NCBI GenBank assembly: GCA_034110465.1
Contig: JAWUZD010000003.1
Location: 310,001 to 374,000 of the forward strand
DNA length: 64,000 bases
Origin: Aurantibacter sp034110465
Lineage (GTDB): Bacteria; Bacteroidota; Bacteroidia; Flavobacteriales; Flavobacteriaceae
Direction of reading: 5' to 3'
Shown here: piece by piece, positions 1 to 8,921 of the stretch
How positions within the stretch are numbered: position 1 is the stretch's first letter
Layout of the letters: every line of letters begins with the position of its first letter
The notes under the pieces: model-generated
Databases searched by the model: none
The model's input: the letters and a program-made list of their open reading frames with translations, nothing else
What the model was told of the DNA's origin: nothing
Position numbers and translations under genes: made by a program

Positions 1-1
1 T

Positions 2-352
2 ACTCCTAAAACCACTTTTAAAACGTGGTTTAAACAAAAAAGACGACACGTTTCTACAGCAAACCTATACAAAACAAAACATAAATTGGCATTAGGTCTA
101 TTTTATGTTAGTCAGGTATTATTTTATATACTTCCCATATTACTATTATCATTTTTATATCAATGGGAAATTGTTTTAGGACTTATTGGATTAAGATTAG
201 TGTTCCAATATTTCGTGTTTGGTTTTTCTGCTTCAAAATTAAAAGAAAAAGATGTCTTGTATTTATTACCATTATTAGAAATTGGTTTAATTCTTGCTCA
301 ATTCAGTATATTTATAACAAATAAGATATCAAAACCTAAACATTGGAAATAA
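2..352 (+). CDS. Glycosyltransferase, C-terminal part (partial, starts before window)
   Basis: An open frame runs in from the left edge without a start. Its first residues include a TWFKQKRRH stretch, which resembles the QxxRW-type acceptor motif of processive or membrane family 2 glycosyltransferases. About three hydrophobic segments follow and the protein ends in KPKHWK. This order (catalytic domain outside the window, QxxRW-like motif, membrane helices) is that of inner-membrane GT2 enzymes. The in-frame TTG at 86 is inside the protein and is not a start. The last codons overlap the sigma factor that follows, which suggests coupling. The substrate cannot be inferred. Confidence 0.75.
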   Translation, partial: TPKTTFKTWFKQKRRHVSTANLYKTKHKLALGLFYVSQVLFYILPILLLSFLYQWEIVLGLIGLRLVFQYFVFGFSASKLKEKDVLYLLPLLEIGLILAQFSIFITNKISKPKHWK

Positions 353-888
353 ACGAAGCCATAACCAAAGCAAAAGCAAACGACCAAAAAGCGTTTAATT
401 TCCTGTTGGACAAACATTGGGATTATGTATATGGATTCCAACTAAAACGTTTAGAAAACGAAAATGATGCAGAAGACATTACTATTCAAACATTTTCTAA
501 AGCATTTGATAAAATTGAAAGTTTTAATGAGAATTATACTTTTAAAACGTGGTTAATTACGATTTCTAAAAACCTTCATATTGATTTATTAAGAAAAGAA
601 AAATCGTCTATTTTAAAGCAAAAACCTTTACAATCTGGAGACGAAGCTTATAGTATTCCTGACGATTCGCCTTCTATTGAAGATAAATTAATTACAGAAC
701 AAAATTTAGCAAAACTACTTAGAGATATTAAATGTTTAAAACCACATTATCAAGAAGTTATTCAGCTACGTTATTTTCAAGAATACAGTTACAAACAAAT
801 GGCTTTAGAGCTTAACGAACCTATTAATAACATTAAAGTTAAACTCTTAAGAGCAAAAAAACTTTTAGCAGAGATTATAAAAAGTTAA
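343..888 (+). CDS. ECF-type sigma-70 family RNA polymerase sigma factor
   Basis: A 181-residue protein with the two ECF regions. Region 2 covers residues 10-90 (DAEDITIQTFSKAF, then TFKTWLITISKNLHIDLLR). Region 4 covers about 125-178, with a helix-turn-helix around YKQMALELNEPINNIKVKL. It directs RNA polymerase to a small regulon, which cannot be named here. The start is a TTG at 343 lying inside the end of the preceding glycosyltransferase gene; no ATG fits before region 2. No anti-sigma gene follows: the next gene is lipA. The family call is secure and the role is unknown. Confidence 0.88.
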   Translation: MEINEAITKAKANDQKAFNFLLDKHWDYVYGFQLKRLENENDAEDITIQTFSKAFDKIESFNENYTFKTWLITISKNLHIDLLRKEKSSILKQKPLQSGDEAYSIPDDSPSIEDKLITEQNLAKLLRDIKCLKPHYQEVIQLRYFQEYSYKQMALELNEPINNIKVKLLRAKKLLAEIIKS

Positions 889-925
889 GAAAGGCTTAAG
901 TCTAAAAAACTAATCAAATACTTTG

Positions 926-933
926 TATCTTTG
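926..933 (+). promoter_or_regulatory. Candidate -7 promoter element for lipA
   Basis: TATCTTTG matches the Bacteroidota -7 consensus TAnnTTTG and ends 12 bases before the lipA ATG. No TTTG is seen at the expected -33 distance, so this is a partial match only. Confidence 0.35.
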
Positions 934-945
934 TAATGAAGAAAA

Positions 946-1833
946 ATGGCGAAAATGGAAACGAAAACTGCTTCAAATATATTACCAGCAAGACAAGCAA
1001 AACCAAAATGGCTTAAAGTTAAATTACCAACAGGTAAGAAATACACAGAGCTTAGAGGTTTGGTAGATAAATACAATCTAAACACAATATGTGCTTCAGG
1101 AAGTTGTCCAAATATGGGCGAATGTTGGGGTGAAGGAACTGCTACCTTTATGATTTTGGGTAATATTTGTACACGTTCTTGTGGGTTTTGTGGTGTAAAA
1201 ACCGGAAGACCAGAAACCGTAGATTGGGATGAACCTGAAAAAGTAGCGCGTTCTATTAAAATAATGGGCATAAAACACGCGGTTTTAACCAGTGTAGACA
1301 GAGACGATTTAAAAGATATGGGAAGCATTATGTGGGCTGAAACTGTTAAAGCGGTAAGGCGTATGAATCCTGAAACAACTATGGAAACTCTTATTCCAGA
1401 TTTTCAAGGAATTACAAAACACATTGATAGAATTATAGCTGTTGCACCAGAAGTTGTATCTCATAATATAGAAACGGTTAGAAGATTAACAAGAGAAGTT
1501 AGAATTCAAGCCAAATACGAAAAGAGTTTAGAAGTTCTTAATTACCTTAAAAACTCTGGACAAAGGCGCACAAAATCTGGCATTATGTTAGGTTTAGGTG
1601 AAAAACGTGAAGAAGTTATCCAAACATTAGAAGATTTACGTAAAAACCAAGTAGACGTAGTTACTATTGGACAATATTTACAACCAAGTAAAAAACATTT
1701 ACCTGTAAAGCAATTTATTACACCAGATCAATTTCAAGAATACGAAACTATTGGTAAAGAATTAGGCTTTAGACACGTAGAAAGTAGCGCTTTAGTTCGT
1801 TCGTCTTACAAGGCACAAAAACACATTAACTAA
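946..1833 (+). CDS. lipA: Lipoyl synthase (radical SAM)
   Basis: LipA inserts two sulfur atoms into the octanoyl group on lipoyl-domain proteins, making lipoate for 2-oxoacid dehydrogenases and glycine cleavage. The 295 residues show both iron-sulfur sites. The auxiliary cluster uses C49, C54 and C60 (CASGSCPNMGEC), and the radical SAM cluster uses C75, C79 and C82 (CTRSCGFC). The C-terminal RSSY motif supplies the serine ligand of the auxiliary cluster. Length is normal. The ATG at 946 was chosen; an ATG at 955 is also possible. The glycine cleavage enzyme gcvP, a lipoate-dependent system, lies at 30.9 kb. Only one base separates the stop from gap. Confidence 0.97.
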   Translation: MAKMETKTASNILPARQAKPKWLKVKLPTGKKYTELRGLVDKYNLNTICASGSCPNMGECWGEGTATFMILGNICTRSCGFCGVKTGRPETVDWDEPEKVARSIKIMGIKHAVLTSVDRDDLKDMGSIMWAETVKAVRRMNPETTMETLIPDFQGITKHIDRIIAVAPEVVSHNIETVRRLTREVRIQAKYEKSLEVLNYLKNSGQRRTKSGIMLGLGEKREEVIQTLEDLRKNQVDVVTIGQYLQPSKKHLPVKQFITPDQFQEYETIGKELGFRHVESSALVRSSYKAQKHIN

Positions 1834-1834
1834 A

Positions 1835-2833
1835 ATGATAAAAGTTGCCATTAATGGCTTTGGTAGAATTGGTCGTCGTGTATTGCGTTTGTTACAAGAA
1901 CATAATACAATTCAAGTTGTTGCAATAAATGATTTGGCCGATGCAAAAACCTTAAGTCATTTATTCAAATATGATAGTATTCATGGTGTTTTTAAAGGCG
2001 AAATTAATCATATTTCAAATCAAATAATAGTTAATGGAAATACTATTGATTTACTAAACGAAAATCATCCAAAAAACATAAATTGGAACTTATACAATCC
2101 TGATTATGTTATTGAAGCAACTGGGAAATTTAAAACTGAAACAGATTTAATTCATCATATTAAAAATGGAGCAAAACAAGTTCTTCTTAGCGTTCCGCCA
2201 TTAGACGACAGTATTAAAACCATAGTTTTAGGTGTTAATGATGATTTAATTACAGGCCAAGAGAAAATCATTTCTAACGCTTCTTGCACCACAAATAATG
2301 CGGCACCAATGATTTCTATAATCAATGAGTTATGTGGGATTAATCAAGCCTATATTACAACAGTGCACTCCTATACAACAGACCAAAGTCTTCATGATCA
2401 ACCTCACAAAGATTTACGCAGAGCTAGAGCTGCTGGACAAAGTATTGTTCCAACAACAACTGGAGCCGCAAAAGCGTTAACTAAAATATTTCCAGAATTA
2501 AACAACACTATTGGTGGCTGCGGAATTAGAGTTCCTGTGGCAAATGGATCTTTAACAGATATTACATTTAATGTGAAAAAAGAGGTCTCTATAGAAACCA
2601 TTAACTTCGCTTTTAAAACTGCTGCTAAAAATCAATTTAAAGGTTTTCTCGAATATACAGAAGATCCTATTGTCTCTATAGATATTGTTGGAAATCCACA
2701 TTCTTGTATTTTTGACTCACAAATGACTTCCGTTATTGGAACTATGGTTAAAATTATTGGCTGGTATGACAACGAAACAGGTTATTCCAGTAGAATTATA
2801 GACTTAATCTATTTGCTCCAATCAAAAAAATAA
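1835..2833 (+). CDS. gap: Glyceraldehyde-3-phosphate dehydrogenase (type I)
   Basis: This enzyme oxidises and phosphorylates glyceraldehyde 3-phosphate to 1,3-bisphosphoglycerate in glycolysis and the reverse in gluconeogenesis. It begins with the NAD-binding fold INGFGRIGRRVLR. The catalytic cysteine is C151 in SNASCTTNN, and the C-terminal WYDNETGYSSR motif is intact. The Asp in AIND after the second strand suggests NAD rather than NADP. At 332 residues it is of usual length. The start lies one base after lipA, so the two are probably cotranscribed. Flavobacteria commonly carry more than one gap gene; which paralogue this is cannot be told. Confidence 0.95.
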   Translation: MIKVAINGFGRIGRRVLRLLQEHNTIQVVAINDLADAKTLSHLFKYDSIHGVFKGEINHISNQIIVNGNTIDLLNENHPKNINWNLYNPDYVIEATGKFKTETDLIHHIKNGAKQVLLSVPPLDDSIKTIVLGVNDDLITGQEKIISNASCTTNNAAPMISIINELCGINQAYITTVHSYTTDQSLHDQPHKDLRRARAAGQSIVPTTTGAAKALTKIFPELNNTIGGCGIRVPVANGSLTDITFNVKKEVSIETINFAFKTAAKNQFKGFLEYTEDPIVSIDIVGNPHSCIFDSQMTSVIGTMVKIIGWYDNETGYSSRIIDLIYLLQSKK

Positions 2834-2871
2834 CGTTACTTTAATAAATAAAATGCTGTTGCATTATTGTT

Positions 2872-5094
2872 ATGCTAAAAAATAAAACTTTACATATCAT
2901 TTTTTGCTGTCTTATGTTTGCTTCTATTACTGCTCAAAACAAAACGAGCGAAGGAATAAAAGTTTCTAGAGATAAAGTGACTATGTATATTCTTGAAGCC
3001 AAAAACAATATTAAAAGCGACCAGTATTATCAAGCTAGAAACGATTTAGACGATGCTTTAAAATATGCACGTAACATAAACGATAATGCACTTGTTGGAC
3101 TTGTTCATTCTGAAATTGGTGAATTAATGCTGCTAATGCAAGAATATGACGAAGCAGAATTATCTTTCCAAAAAGCCTTACTGAAACAAGAAATACTAAA
3201 TAACAAAACGGCTTTAGCTAATAGTTATAGTGGCTTAGGAGACACGTATTTAAATTTATTTCGTTATGATTCTGCAAAAAAATATTATCGATTAGCAGAA
3301 GTTGTTTACAGCGAAGCAAATGATATAGACGCTCAAATGTATGCTATCCTTAAAAAAGCCATTGTACATTATAGATTAGACGAGTTTAGTTTGGCCATAG
3401 AAGAATTCGACAAATGTATTTCTAGAGCAAAAACAAAAAACTCGCAAGATGTTTTAAGTGCTGCATATATATACAAAGGGCATATTGTATCTCGTTTAAT
3501 AGATTTAGAACGTGGTAGGCTTATGGTGTATCAAGGTCTGAGTATTGCTGAAGAAAATAATTATTCTGAAATTCTAAAACAAACATTTTTCATTATTAGT
3601 GAGATTCAAGAACGTATAGGAAACTTAGCTGAATCTAATAAATATTTAAAAAAACACATTAGATTTAACGATTCTTTAAACGCTATAAAAGACAATAAAC
3701 TATCTACAAAAAAACGTTTAGAATTTTTAAAGAGTGACCAAACTGAATATCAATTAGAAAAAATTGAAAACCTTCAGGAATTAAAAGATACAAAAACCGA
3801 AAACAAGATTATTACTATGCTTGGTTTTGCCTTTTTTACAATACTATCTTTATTTACAATTTCATTATACAAAAACAATACGATTCGTAAAAAATCCAAT
3901 AATGAACTTTCTGTAAAAAACAAGGAACTTATTTTAGCAAAAGAAACGGCAGAACTGGCTACAAAAGCTAAAGCAAACTTCCTATCTACAGTAACCCATG
4001 AATTAAGGACACCACTTTATGCGGTTACAGGCTTAACAAATATGCTTATTGAAGAAAACCCAAAAGAAGAACAAAAAGCACATTTAACTTCGCTAAAATT
4101 TTCTGGCGATTATTTACTTACTTTTATTAATGACATCTTAGATGTTAACAAAATTGAAGCCCAAAAAGTAGATTTAGAAACCGAAGTATTCAATCTTAAA
4201 TCTAAAGCTAAAAACATCATCTTAGCCTTAAGTAATGCACAGCCAAAAAACAATGTAAAAATTCATTTAGATTACGATAAAGATTTACCAAATTATTTTG
4301 TTTTGGACCAAGTTAAAATATCTCAAATTTTAATTAACCTTATTGGAAACTCTATAAAATTTACTAAGAACGGAGATGTTTGGGTTAGGATTTTAAAAAC
4401 AAAAGTAGAAGAAGAAAAATACACGTTACATTTTGAGGTAGAAGATAATGGTATTGGTATTAGTAAGGAGAAGCAAGAAAACATCTTTGAGAGTTTCTCT
4501 CAAGGTTCTATAGAAATAAACAGAAAATACGGAGGAACTGGACTAGGATTGTCTATCGTAAAAGGATTAGTTGGTATTTTAGGCGGTACTATTAATTTAG
4601 AAAGCGAAATAGGAAAAGGAACAAAATTCTACTTTGAAATTGATGTTAAAAAAGGAGAAAAGAAAACTGAGATTAAGCAAATAGAGTACTTTAAAGGATT
4701 AGATCCATCTAAACTTCAAAATATAAACGTATTAATTGTTGAAGACAATAAAATTAACCAAATGATTACTCAAAAAACACTGAGTAAAATGAATATTAAA
4801 AGTGATATTGTTGATAATGGAGAAGCTGCAGTAGAACTCGTAAAAGAGAAGAAACACAATGTTATCCTAATGGACATACATATGCCTGGAATTAGTGGTG
4901 TAGAAGCTACAAAGCAAATACGTGAATTTGATACAGATTTAATTATTTTTGCTCTTACGGCTGTAACTTTAGATGATAAGATTAATGAATTTAAATCGGC
5001 TGGATTTACAGATGTAATATCCAAGCCTTTTAAACAAGAAGTTTTCGAGAAAATTCTATTTACAGAATTAACTAAACAAGATATTATTAGTTAG
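2872..5094 (+). CDS. Hybrid histidine kinase with N-terminal TPR sensor
   Basis: A 740-residue hybrid sensor. A signal-like segment covers 1-22, and TPR-type helical repeats run over about 30-290. One membrane helix is near 313-333, followed by a short coiled coil. The HisKA domain has phospho-acceptor H376 in THELRTPL. The HATPase domain shows NLIGNSIKFT, DNGIGIS and GTGLGLSI. A receiver domain from about 618 has phospho-acceptor D668 in LMDIHMPG and a C-terminal lysine in SKPF. The TPR part would sit in the periplasm. No DNA-binding domain or separate regulator is adjacent, so its output is unknown. The last 8 bases overlap the convergent lpxK gene. Confidence 0.92.
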   Translation: MLKNKTLHIIFCCLMFASITAQNKTSEGIKVSRDKVTMYILEAKNNIKSDQYYQARNDLDDALKYARNINDNALVGLVHSEIGELMLLMQEYDEAELSFQKALLKQEILNNKTALANSYSGLGDTYLNLFRYDSAKKYYRLAEVVYSEANDIDAQMYAILKKAIVHYRLDEFSLAIEEFDKCISRAKTKNSQDVLSAAYIYKGHIVSRLIDLERGRLMVYQGLSIAEENNYSEILKQTFFIISEIQERIGNLAESNKYLKKHIRFNDSLNAIKDNKLSTKKRLEFLKSDQTEYQLEKIENLQELKDTKTENKIITMLGFAFFTILSLFTISLYKNNTIRKKSNNELSVKNKELILAKETAELATKAKANFLSTVTHELRTPLYAVTGLTNMLIEENPKEEQKAHLTSLKFSGDYLLTFINDILDVNKIEAQKVDLETEVFNLKSKAKNIILALSNAQPKNNVKIHLDYDKDLPNYFVLDQVKISQILINLIGNSIKFTKNGDVWVRILKTKVEEEKYTLHFEVEDNGIGISKEKQENIFESFSQGSIEINRKYGGTGLGLSIVKGLVGILGGTINLESEIGKGTKFYFEIDVKKGEKKTEIKQIEYFKGLDPSKLQNINVLIVEDNKINQMITQKTLSKMNIKSDIVDNGEAAVELVKEKKHNVILMDIHMPGISGVEATKQIREFDTDLIIFALTAVTLDDKINEFKSAGFTDVISKPFKQEVFEKILFTELTKQDIIS

Positions 5095-6097
5095 TTTTTA
5101 CAAAATCCAAAACCTGTTTATTAAAACTCAAGGCATTGTCTATCTCAATTTCTATAGGTAAATAATATAATTTATCTTTTAGTTTAGGTTCAAATTGCAA
5201 GCGCATATAATCTTTTTCTGTCGTTAGGATTAACTCTAATTCAGATAAAACATTAATATCTTTTTGAGTAAAATTGTAATGATCCGCATATTCCAAATGC
5301 TCAAAACTTAACCCTTTATTTTTTAAATAAATAACTAATGGTTTAGCATTTGCAATTCCAGTAACTAAACTGAAGTTTTTTAACGACTCTAAATCTTGTT
5401 CTAATTTAGCAGATTTAACACTATTAGAATACACAATAGAACTGAAATAAACAGACTGATGCTCTAAAGGATTTATCTTAGAAACAATTTGCTTTTTAGA
5501 ATCATCTGTAATTGTTGTGGAACATTTTGTTACTACAATAGCATTAGCACGTTTATAACCACTTTTAGGTTCGCGTAAATTACCTGTTGGCAACATCAAA
5601 TCATCTGTAAATAAGTTAGAATACGTAGAGAGTAAGACATTAAATCCTGCCTTTACTTTTCTGTGTTGATAAGCATCATCTAAAACAATTACTTCTGGTT
5701 TTGGTTGTAAATCTGTTAATTTAGAAATTCCGTTTTGTCGGTCCTCACAAACAGCTACGGTAATATCATTTCCAAAATTTTGATAATATTGAAAACTCTC
5801 ATCACCTAAATCCTTATGCGTAAAACCATTTTTAGCTAATACAAAACCTTTGGTTGCTCTACCGTAACCTCTGCTTAATGTCGCGGTTTGTTTTTCGTCT
5901 TTTAACAGATTAATTAAATAACTTACCATTGGCGATTTTCCTGTGCCACCAACACTTAAATTACCAACACATATTACTGGAAAATTATAAGTTTTCGATT
6001 TGAAAAAACCTACATTATAAGCTTTATTAATACACCAAGTGACCAAAAAATAAATGGGTACAAACGGAAAAGCTAAATATCTAAAGAGTTTCATCAT
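5087..6097 (-). CDS. lpxK: Tetraacyldisaccharide 4'-kinase
   Basis: LpxK phosphorylates the 4' position of the lipid A disaccharide at the inner face of the cytoplasmic membrane. The 336-residue protein begins with a hydrophobic anchor (FVPIYFLVTWCIN). A Walker A-type loop follows (VGNLSVGGTGKSPM), then an LSRGYGR stretch and the DDAYQHR motif typical of LpxK. Length fits the family. The gene stands alone on the minus strand and overlaps the end of the histidine kinase gene by 8 bases. It implies a lipid A-bearing outer membrane. Confidence 0.95.
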   Translation of the reverse strand: MMKLFRYLAFPFVPIYFLVTWCINKAYNVGFFKSKTYNFPVICVGNLSVGGTGKSPMVSYLINLLKDEKQTATLSRGYGRATKGFVLAKNGFTHKDLGDESFQYYQNFGNDITVAVCEDRQNGISKLTDLQPKPEVIVLDDAYQHRKVKAGFNVLLSTYSNLFTDDLMLPTGNLREPKSGYKRANAIVVTKCSTTITDDSKKQIVSKINPLEHQSVYFSSIVYSNSVKSAKLEQDLESLKNFSLVTGIANAKPLVIYLKNKGLSFEHLEYADHYNFTQKDINVLSELELILTTEKDYMRLQFEPKLKDKLYYLPIEIEIDNALSFNKQVLDFVKTN

Positions 6098-6128
6098 AAG
6101 TTATGCGTTACAACGAATGTAAAAATTT

Positions 6129-6136
6129 TATATTTG
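6129..6136 (+). promoter_or_regulatory. Candidate -7 promoter element for the NIF3-family gene
   Basis: TATATTTG matches TAnnTTTG and ends 25 bases before the ATG. No clear -33 element is seen. Confidence 0.35.
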
Positions 6137-6161
6137 TTCCATATTATAAAACTGAATATTT

Positions 6162-7256
6162 ATGCAAATTGCAGATGTTATTTCGATTATAGAAAAAGAA
6201 ATTCCTTTAAATTATGCCGAAGATTTTGATAATGTAGGACTTTTAGTAGGCGATAAAACTGAAGACTTAAAAGGAATTCTTGTTACTTTAGACACCACAG
6301 AATCTGTTATAGATGAAGCTATTACAAAAGGATGTAATTTTATTTGTAGTTTTCATCCTATTATATTTAAAGGCTTAAAATCTTTAACAGGAAAAACATA
6401 TGTGGAACGAACGGTTTTAAAAGCGATTCAGAATAATATTGCTATTTATGCCATTCATACAGCTTTAGATAATTCCATTATTGGTGTTAATAAAATGATT
6501 TGTAATCAATTAAATATTAAAAACACTAAGATTTTAATTCCGCAGAAGAACACTTTAAAAAAGCTAACCACTTATGTCCCAAAAACTGAAGCTGAAGTTT
6601 TAAGAACCGCTTTATTTAGAGCTGGAGCAGGACACATAGAAAACTATAGTAATTGCAGCTTTAATATTGAAGGAAATGGAACTTTTCAAGGAAATAACAT
6701 TTCAAATCCAACAAAAGGCAGTAAAAACGAATTACATACAGAACAAGAAACCCAAATATCTGTTGTTTTTCAAAAACATTTAGAAGCACCAATTTTAGAT
6801 GCTTTACATAAAAATCATTCTTATGAAACTGTAGCTTACGAATTAATTACAATAGAAAATAAAAATCAAACTATTGGAATTGGAATGGTAGGAGAGTTAG
6901 AAACACCTTTGCCTGAAAAAGCGTTTTTAGAACACTTAAAAGTACATATGCAAACTAACACCATTAGACATTCTTCATTTCTAAATAAAGAAATAAAACG
7001 CGTTGCTGTTTTAGGTGGTTCTGGTGCATTTGGAATAAACGCTGCTAAAAAAGCAAAAGCAGATATTTATATTACATCAGATTTAAAGTATCACGACTTC
7101 TTTAGTGCCGAAAACAAGCTATTATTGGCAGATATTGGACATTATGAAAGTGAACAATTCACAAAAAACGGATTAGTAGCAATACTTACAAAAAAAATTC
7201 ATAATTTTGCCATCTCTTTATCAGAGACAAACACAAATCCTGTTAAGTATTTTTAA
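6162..7256 (+). CDS. NIF3-like dinuclear metal-centre protein
   Basis: A member of the NIF3/YbgI/YqfO family, which form toroidal hexamers with two metal ions per subunit. Family members have been linked to GTP cyclohydrolase I type 2-like activity, but the role is unsettled. Metal-site motifs are visible: CSFHPIIF near residue 64, IHTALDN near 98 and a C-terminal GHYESE. At 364 residues this is the long form, with an inserted PII/CutA-like domain at roughly 130-240, as in YqfO. It lies 3 bases before the coiled-coil gene that follows. This pairing is common in Bacteroidota and suggests a shared function. Confidence 0.9.
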   Translation: MQIADVISIIEKEIPLNYAEDFDNVGLLVGDKTEDLKGILVTLDTTESVIDEAITKGCNFICSFHPIIFKGLKSLTGKTYVERTVLKAIQNNIAIYAIHTALDNSIIGVNKMICNQLNIKNTKILIPQKNTLKKLTTYVPKTEAEVLRTALFRAGAGHIENYSNCSFNIEGNGTFQGNNISNPTKGSKNELHTEQETQISVVFQKHLEAPILDALHKNHSYETVAYELITIENKNQTIGIGMVGELETPLPEKAFLEHLKVHMQTNTIRHSSFLNKEIKRVAVLGGSGAFGINAAKKAKADIYITSDLKYHDFFSAENKLLLADIGHYESEQFTKNGLVAILTKKIHNFAISLSETNTNPVKYF

Positions 7257-7259
7257 AAC

Positions 7260-8039
7260 ATGGCAAAAAAGAAAGAAATAACGGTAGAACAACGCCTAAG
7301 AGCGTTATACGACATTCAAATTATTGATTCTAGAATCGATGAAATAAGAAATGTACGTGGAGAACTACCTATTGAAGTAAGCGACTTAGAAGATGAAGTT
7401 TCTGGATTACAGTTACGTTTACAAAAGCTTGAGACTAGTTTAGAAGATATAGACACATCTATTAGCGCTAAGAAAAACTTAATTGAAGAGGCAAAAGGCT
7501 TAATCAAGAAATATACTACTCAACAAGAAAATGTTAGAAATAATCGTGAATTCGATTCTTTAACAAAAGAAGTTGAGTTTCAAGAATTAGAAATTGAATT
7601 AGCCGAAAAACATATTCGCGAATTCAAAGCTAAAACTGAACAAAAGAAAGCGGTTATAGAAAACACGAAAGAGCATAACAAAGAACGTGAAGAACATTTA
7701 AAGCACAAAAAAAGTGAGTTAGATGCTATCTTAAGCGAAACTGAGAAAGAAGAAGCTGCTTTAGAAGCTAAAGTTATTGAGTTAAAAGAAAAACTAGAAG
7801 AACGTTTAGTAAAAGCATACGAACGTATTAGAAGAAACGCAAAAAACGGATTAGCAGTTGTTGCTATAGAACGTGGTGCTTCTGGAGGATCTTATTTTAC
7901 CATTCCACCACAAGTTCAAATGGAAATTGCTGCTCGTAAAAAAGTAATTACAGATGAGCATTCTGGACGTATTTTAGTTGATGCTGAATTAGCTGATGAA
8001 CAAACTGTAAAAATGAAAAAAATGATCGCTAAATTATAA
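7260..8039 (+). CDS. Coiled-coil zinc-ribbon-family protein without cysteines (CdsZ/DUF164-like)
   Basis: A 259-residue protein with a long antiparallel coiled coil (about 10-195) and a short C-terminal domain. The ending matches the C4-type zinc-ribbon family in its IPPQVQMEI and SGRILVD segments. The four metal-binding cysteines of that family are missing: the loops read ERGASGGSYF (204-213) and TDEHSGR (231-237), and the whole protein has no cysteine. It therefore probably keeps the fold without zinc. It is cotranscribed with the NIF3-family gene. Proteins of this family have been tied to flagella or nucleic acid binding elsewhere; no function is asserted here. Confidence 0.85.
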   Translation: MAKKKEITVEQRLRALYDIQIIDSRIDEIRNVRGELPIEVSDLEDEVSGLQLRLQKLETSLEDIDTSISAKKNLIEEAKGLIKKYTTQQENVRNNREFDSLTKEVEFQELEIELAEKHIREFKAKTEQKKAVIENTKEHNKEREEHLKHKKSELDAILSETEKEEAALEAKVIELKEKLEERLVKAYERIRRNAKNGLAVVAIERGASGGSYFTIPPQVQMEIAARKKVITDEHSGRILVDAELADEQTVKMKKMIAKL

Positions 8040-8061
8040 GCCTCATTTTTTATTATATACT

Positions 8062-8096
8062 AAAAGCCTTTACAGAAATGTAAAGGCTTTTTTTTT
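8062..8096 (+). terminator. Rho-independent terminator after the zinc-ribbon-family gene
   Basis: Perfect 12-bp stem (AAAAGCCTTTAC / GTAAAGGCTTTT) with a 6-base loop, followed by a run of T. Confidence 0.9.
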
Positions 8097-8175
8097 GAAA
8101 CAATTTTAAGAAAACTTTGTGTCAATTAAAATTAAGGTTCTTTACTTTTATTCGACCTATAGAAAAAGAAAACAT

Positions 8176-8832
8176 ATGAAAACTTTAATACTATCTTTAA
8201 TTACAATTTTAGCTTTTAGCTGTCAAAATACAGCACAAAACAAACCAAACAGTAAACAACAAGATATTATTAATGCAGAACCTATAGAAGTTCCTTTAGA
8301 AAATGATTTAGCTAAAGCTTATTTTGCAAGTGGCTGTTTTTGGTGCGTAGAAGCTATTTACGAAAGTGTAAATGGTGTTACAGAAGTATATAATGGTTAT
8401 GCTGGAGGACATACAAAAAACCCAACTTACGATTCAAGCAACACAGGAAGAACTGGACACGCAGAAGCTGTAGAAGTTATTTACAACCCTAAACTAGTAA
8501 GTTTTGAAACTTTGGTCGACATTTATTTCGCATCGCAAAACGTAACACAAGCTAACGGACAAGGAAACGATAGAGGTTCTCAATACAGATCTATTTTATT
8601 TTATCAAAACGAAGCTCAAAAAAAAATTATAGCATCTAAAAAAACAGCTTTAGCAAAACAATTGGATGTTAAAATTGCGGCAGAAATTTATCCTTTTCAA
8701 AAATTTTGGTTAGGTGAAGATTATCATCAAGATTATGAAAAACGTCATCCAGAACATCCATATATTCAAAATGTTTCTGTGCCAAGATTGAATCGTTTTA
8801 AAAATAAAATGCCAAGTGTGTTAAAAAAATAA
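8176..8832 (+). CDS. msrA: Peptide-methionine (S)-S-oxide reductase, lipoprotein form
   Basis: MsrA reduces the S epimer of methionine sulfoxide in proteins. The active-site motif GCFWC carries catalytic C54. The GGHTKNPTY, GHAEAV and YHQDYE segments of the family follow. The ATG at 8176 was chosen because it gives a clean lipoprotein signal (MKTLILSLITILAFSC, with C16 as the lipid site). The same frame is open back to 8119, but that extension carries no recognisable signal. The protein is therefore probably tethered in the periplasm or outer membrane and repairs oxidised envelope proteins. The mature length (about 200 residues) is typical. Terminators flank the gene, so it is monocistronic. 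Confidence 0.95.
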   Translation: MKTLILSLITILAFSCQNTAQNKPNSKQQDIINAEPIEVPLENDLAKAYFASGCFWCVEAIYESVNGVTEVYNGYAGGHTKNPTYDSSNTGRTGHAEAVEVIYNPKLVSFETLVDIYFASQNVTQANGQGNDRGSQYRSILFYQNEAQKKIIASKKTALAKQLDVKIAAEIYPFQKFWLGEDYHQDYEKRHPEHPYIQNVSVPRLNRFKNKMPSVLKK

Positions 8833-8855
8833 ACGGCATTTTAGTTACAACAGTA

Positions 8856-8893
8856 AAAAAGCATCAAATTTCATATAAAATTTGATGCTTTTT
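8856..8893. terminator. Bidirectional terminator between msrA and a convergent methyltransferase
   Basis: A stem of about 16 bp (AAAAAGCATCAAATTT with its complement) and a 6-base loop. There are A and T runs on both sides, so it can serve both strands. Confidence 0.88.
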
Positions 8894-8921
8894 TATTTAT
8901 TAATATCACTAAGACTAAACT

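Noticed and set aside
885..1328. 147-residue minus-strand frame opposite lipA
   Set aside because: It is antisense to a well-supported gene, has no motif or signal of its own, and its composition follows from lipA codon use.
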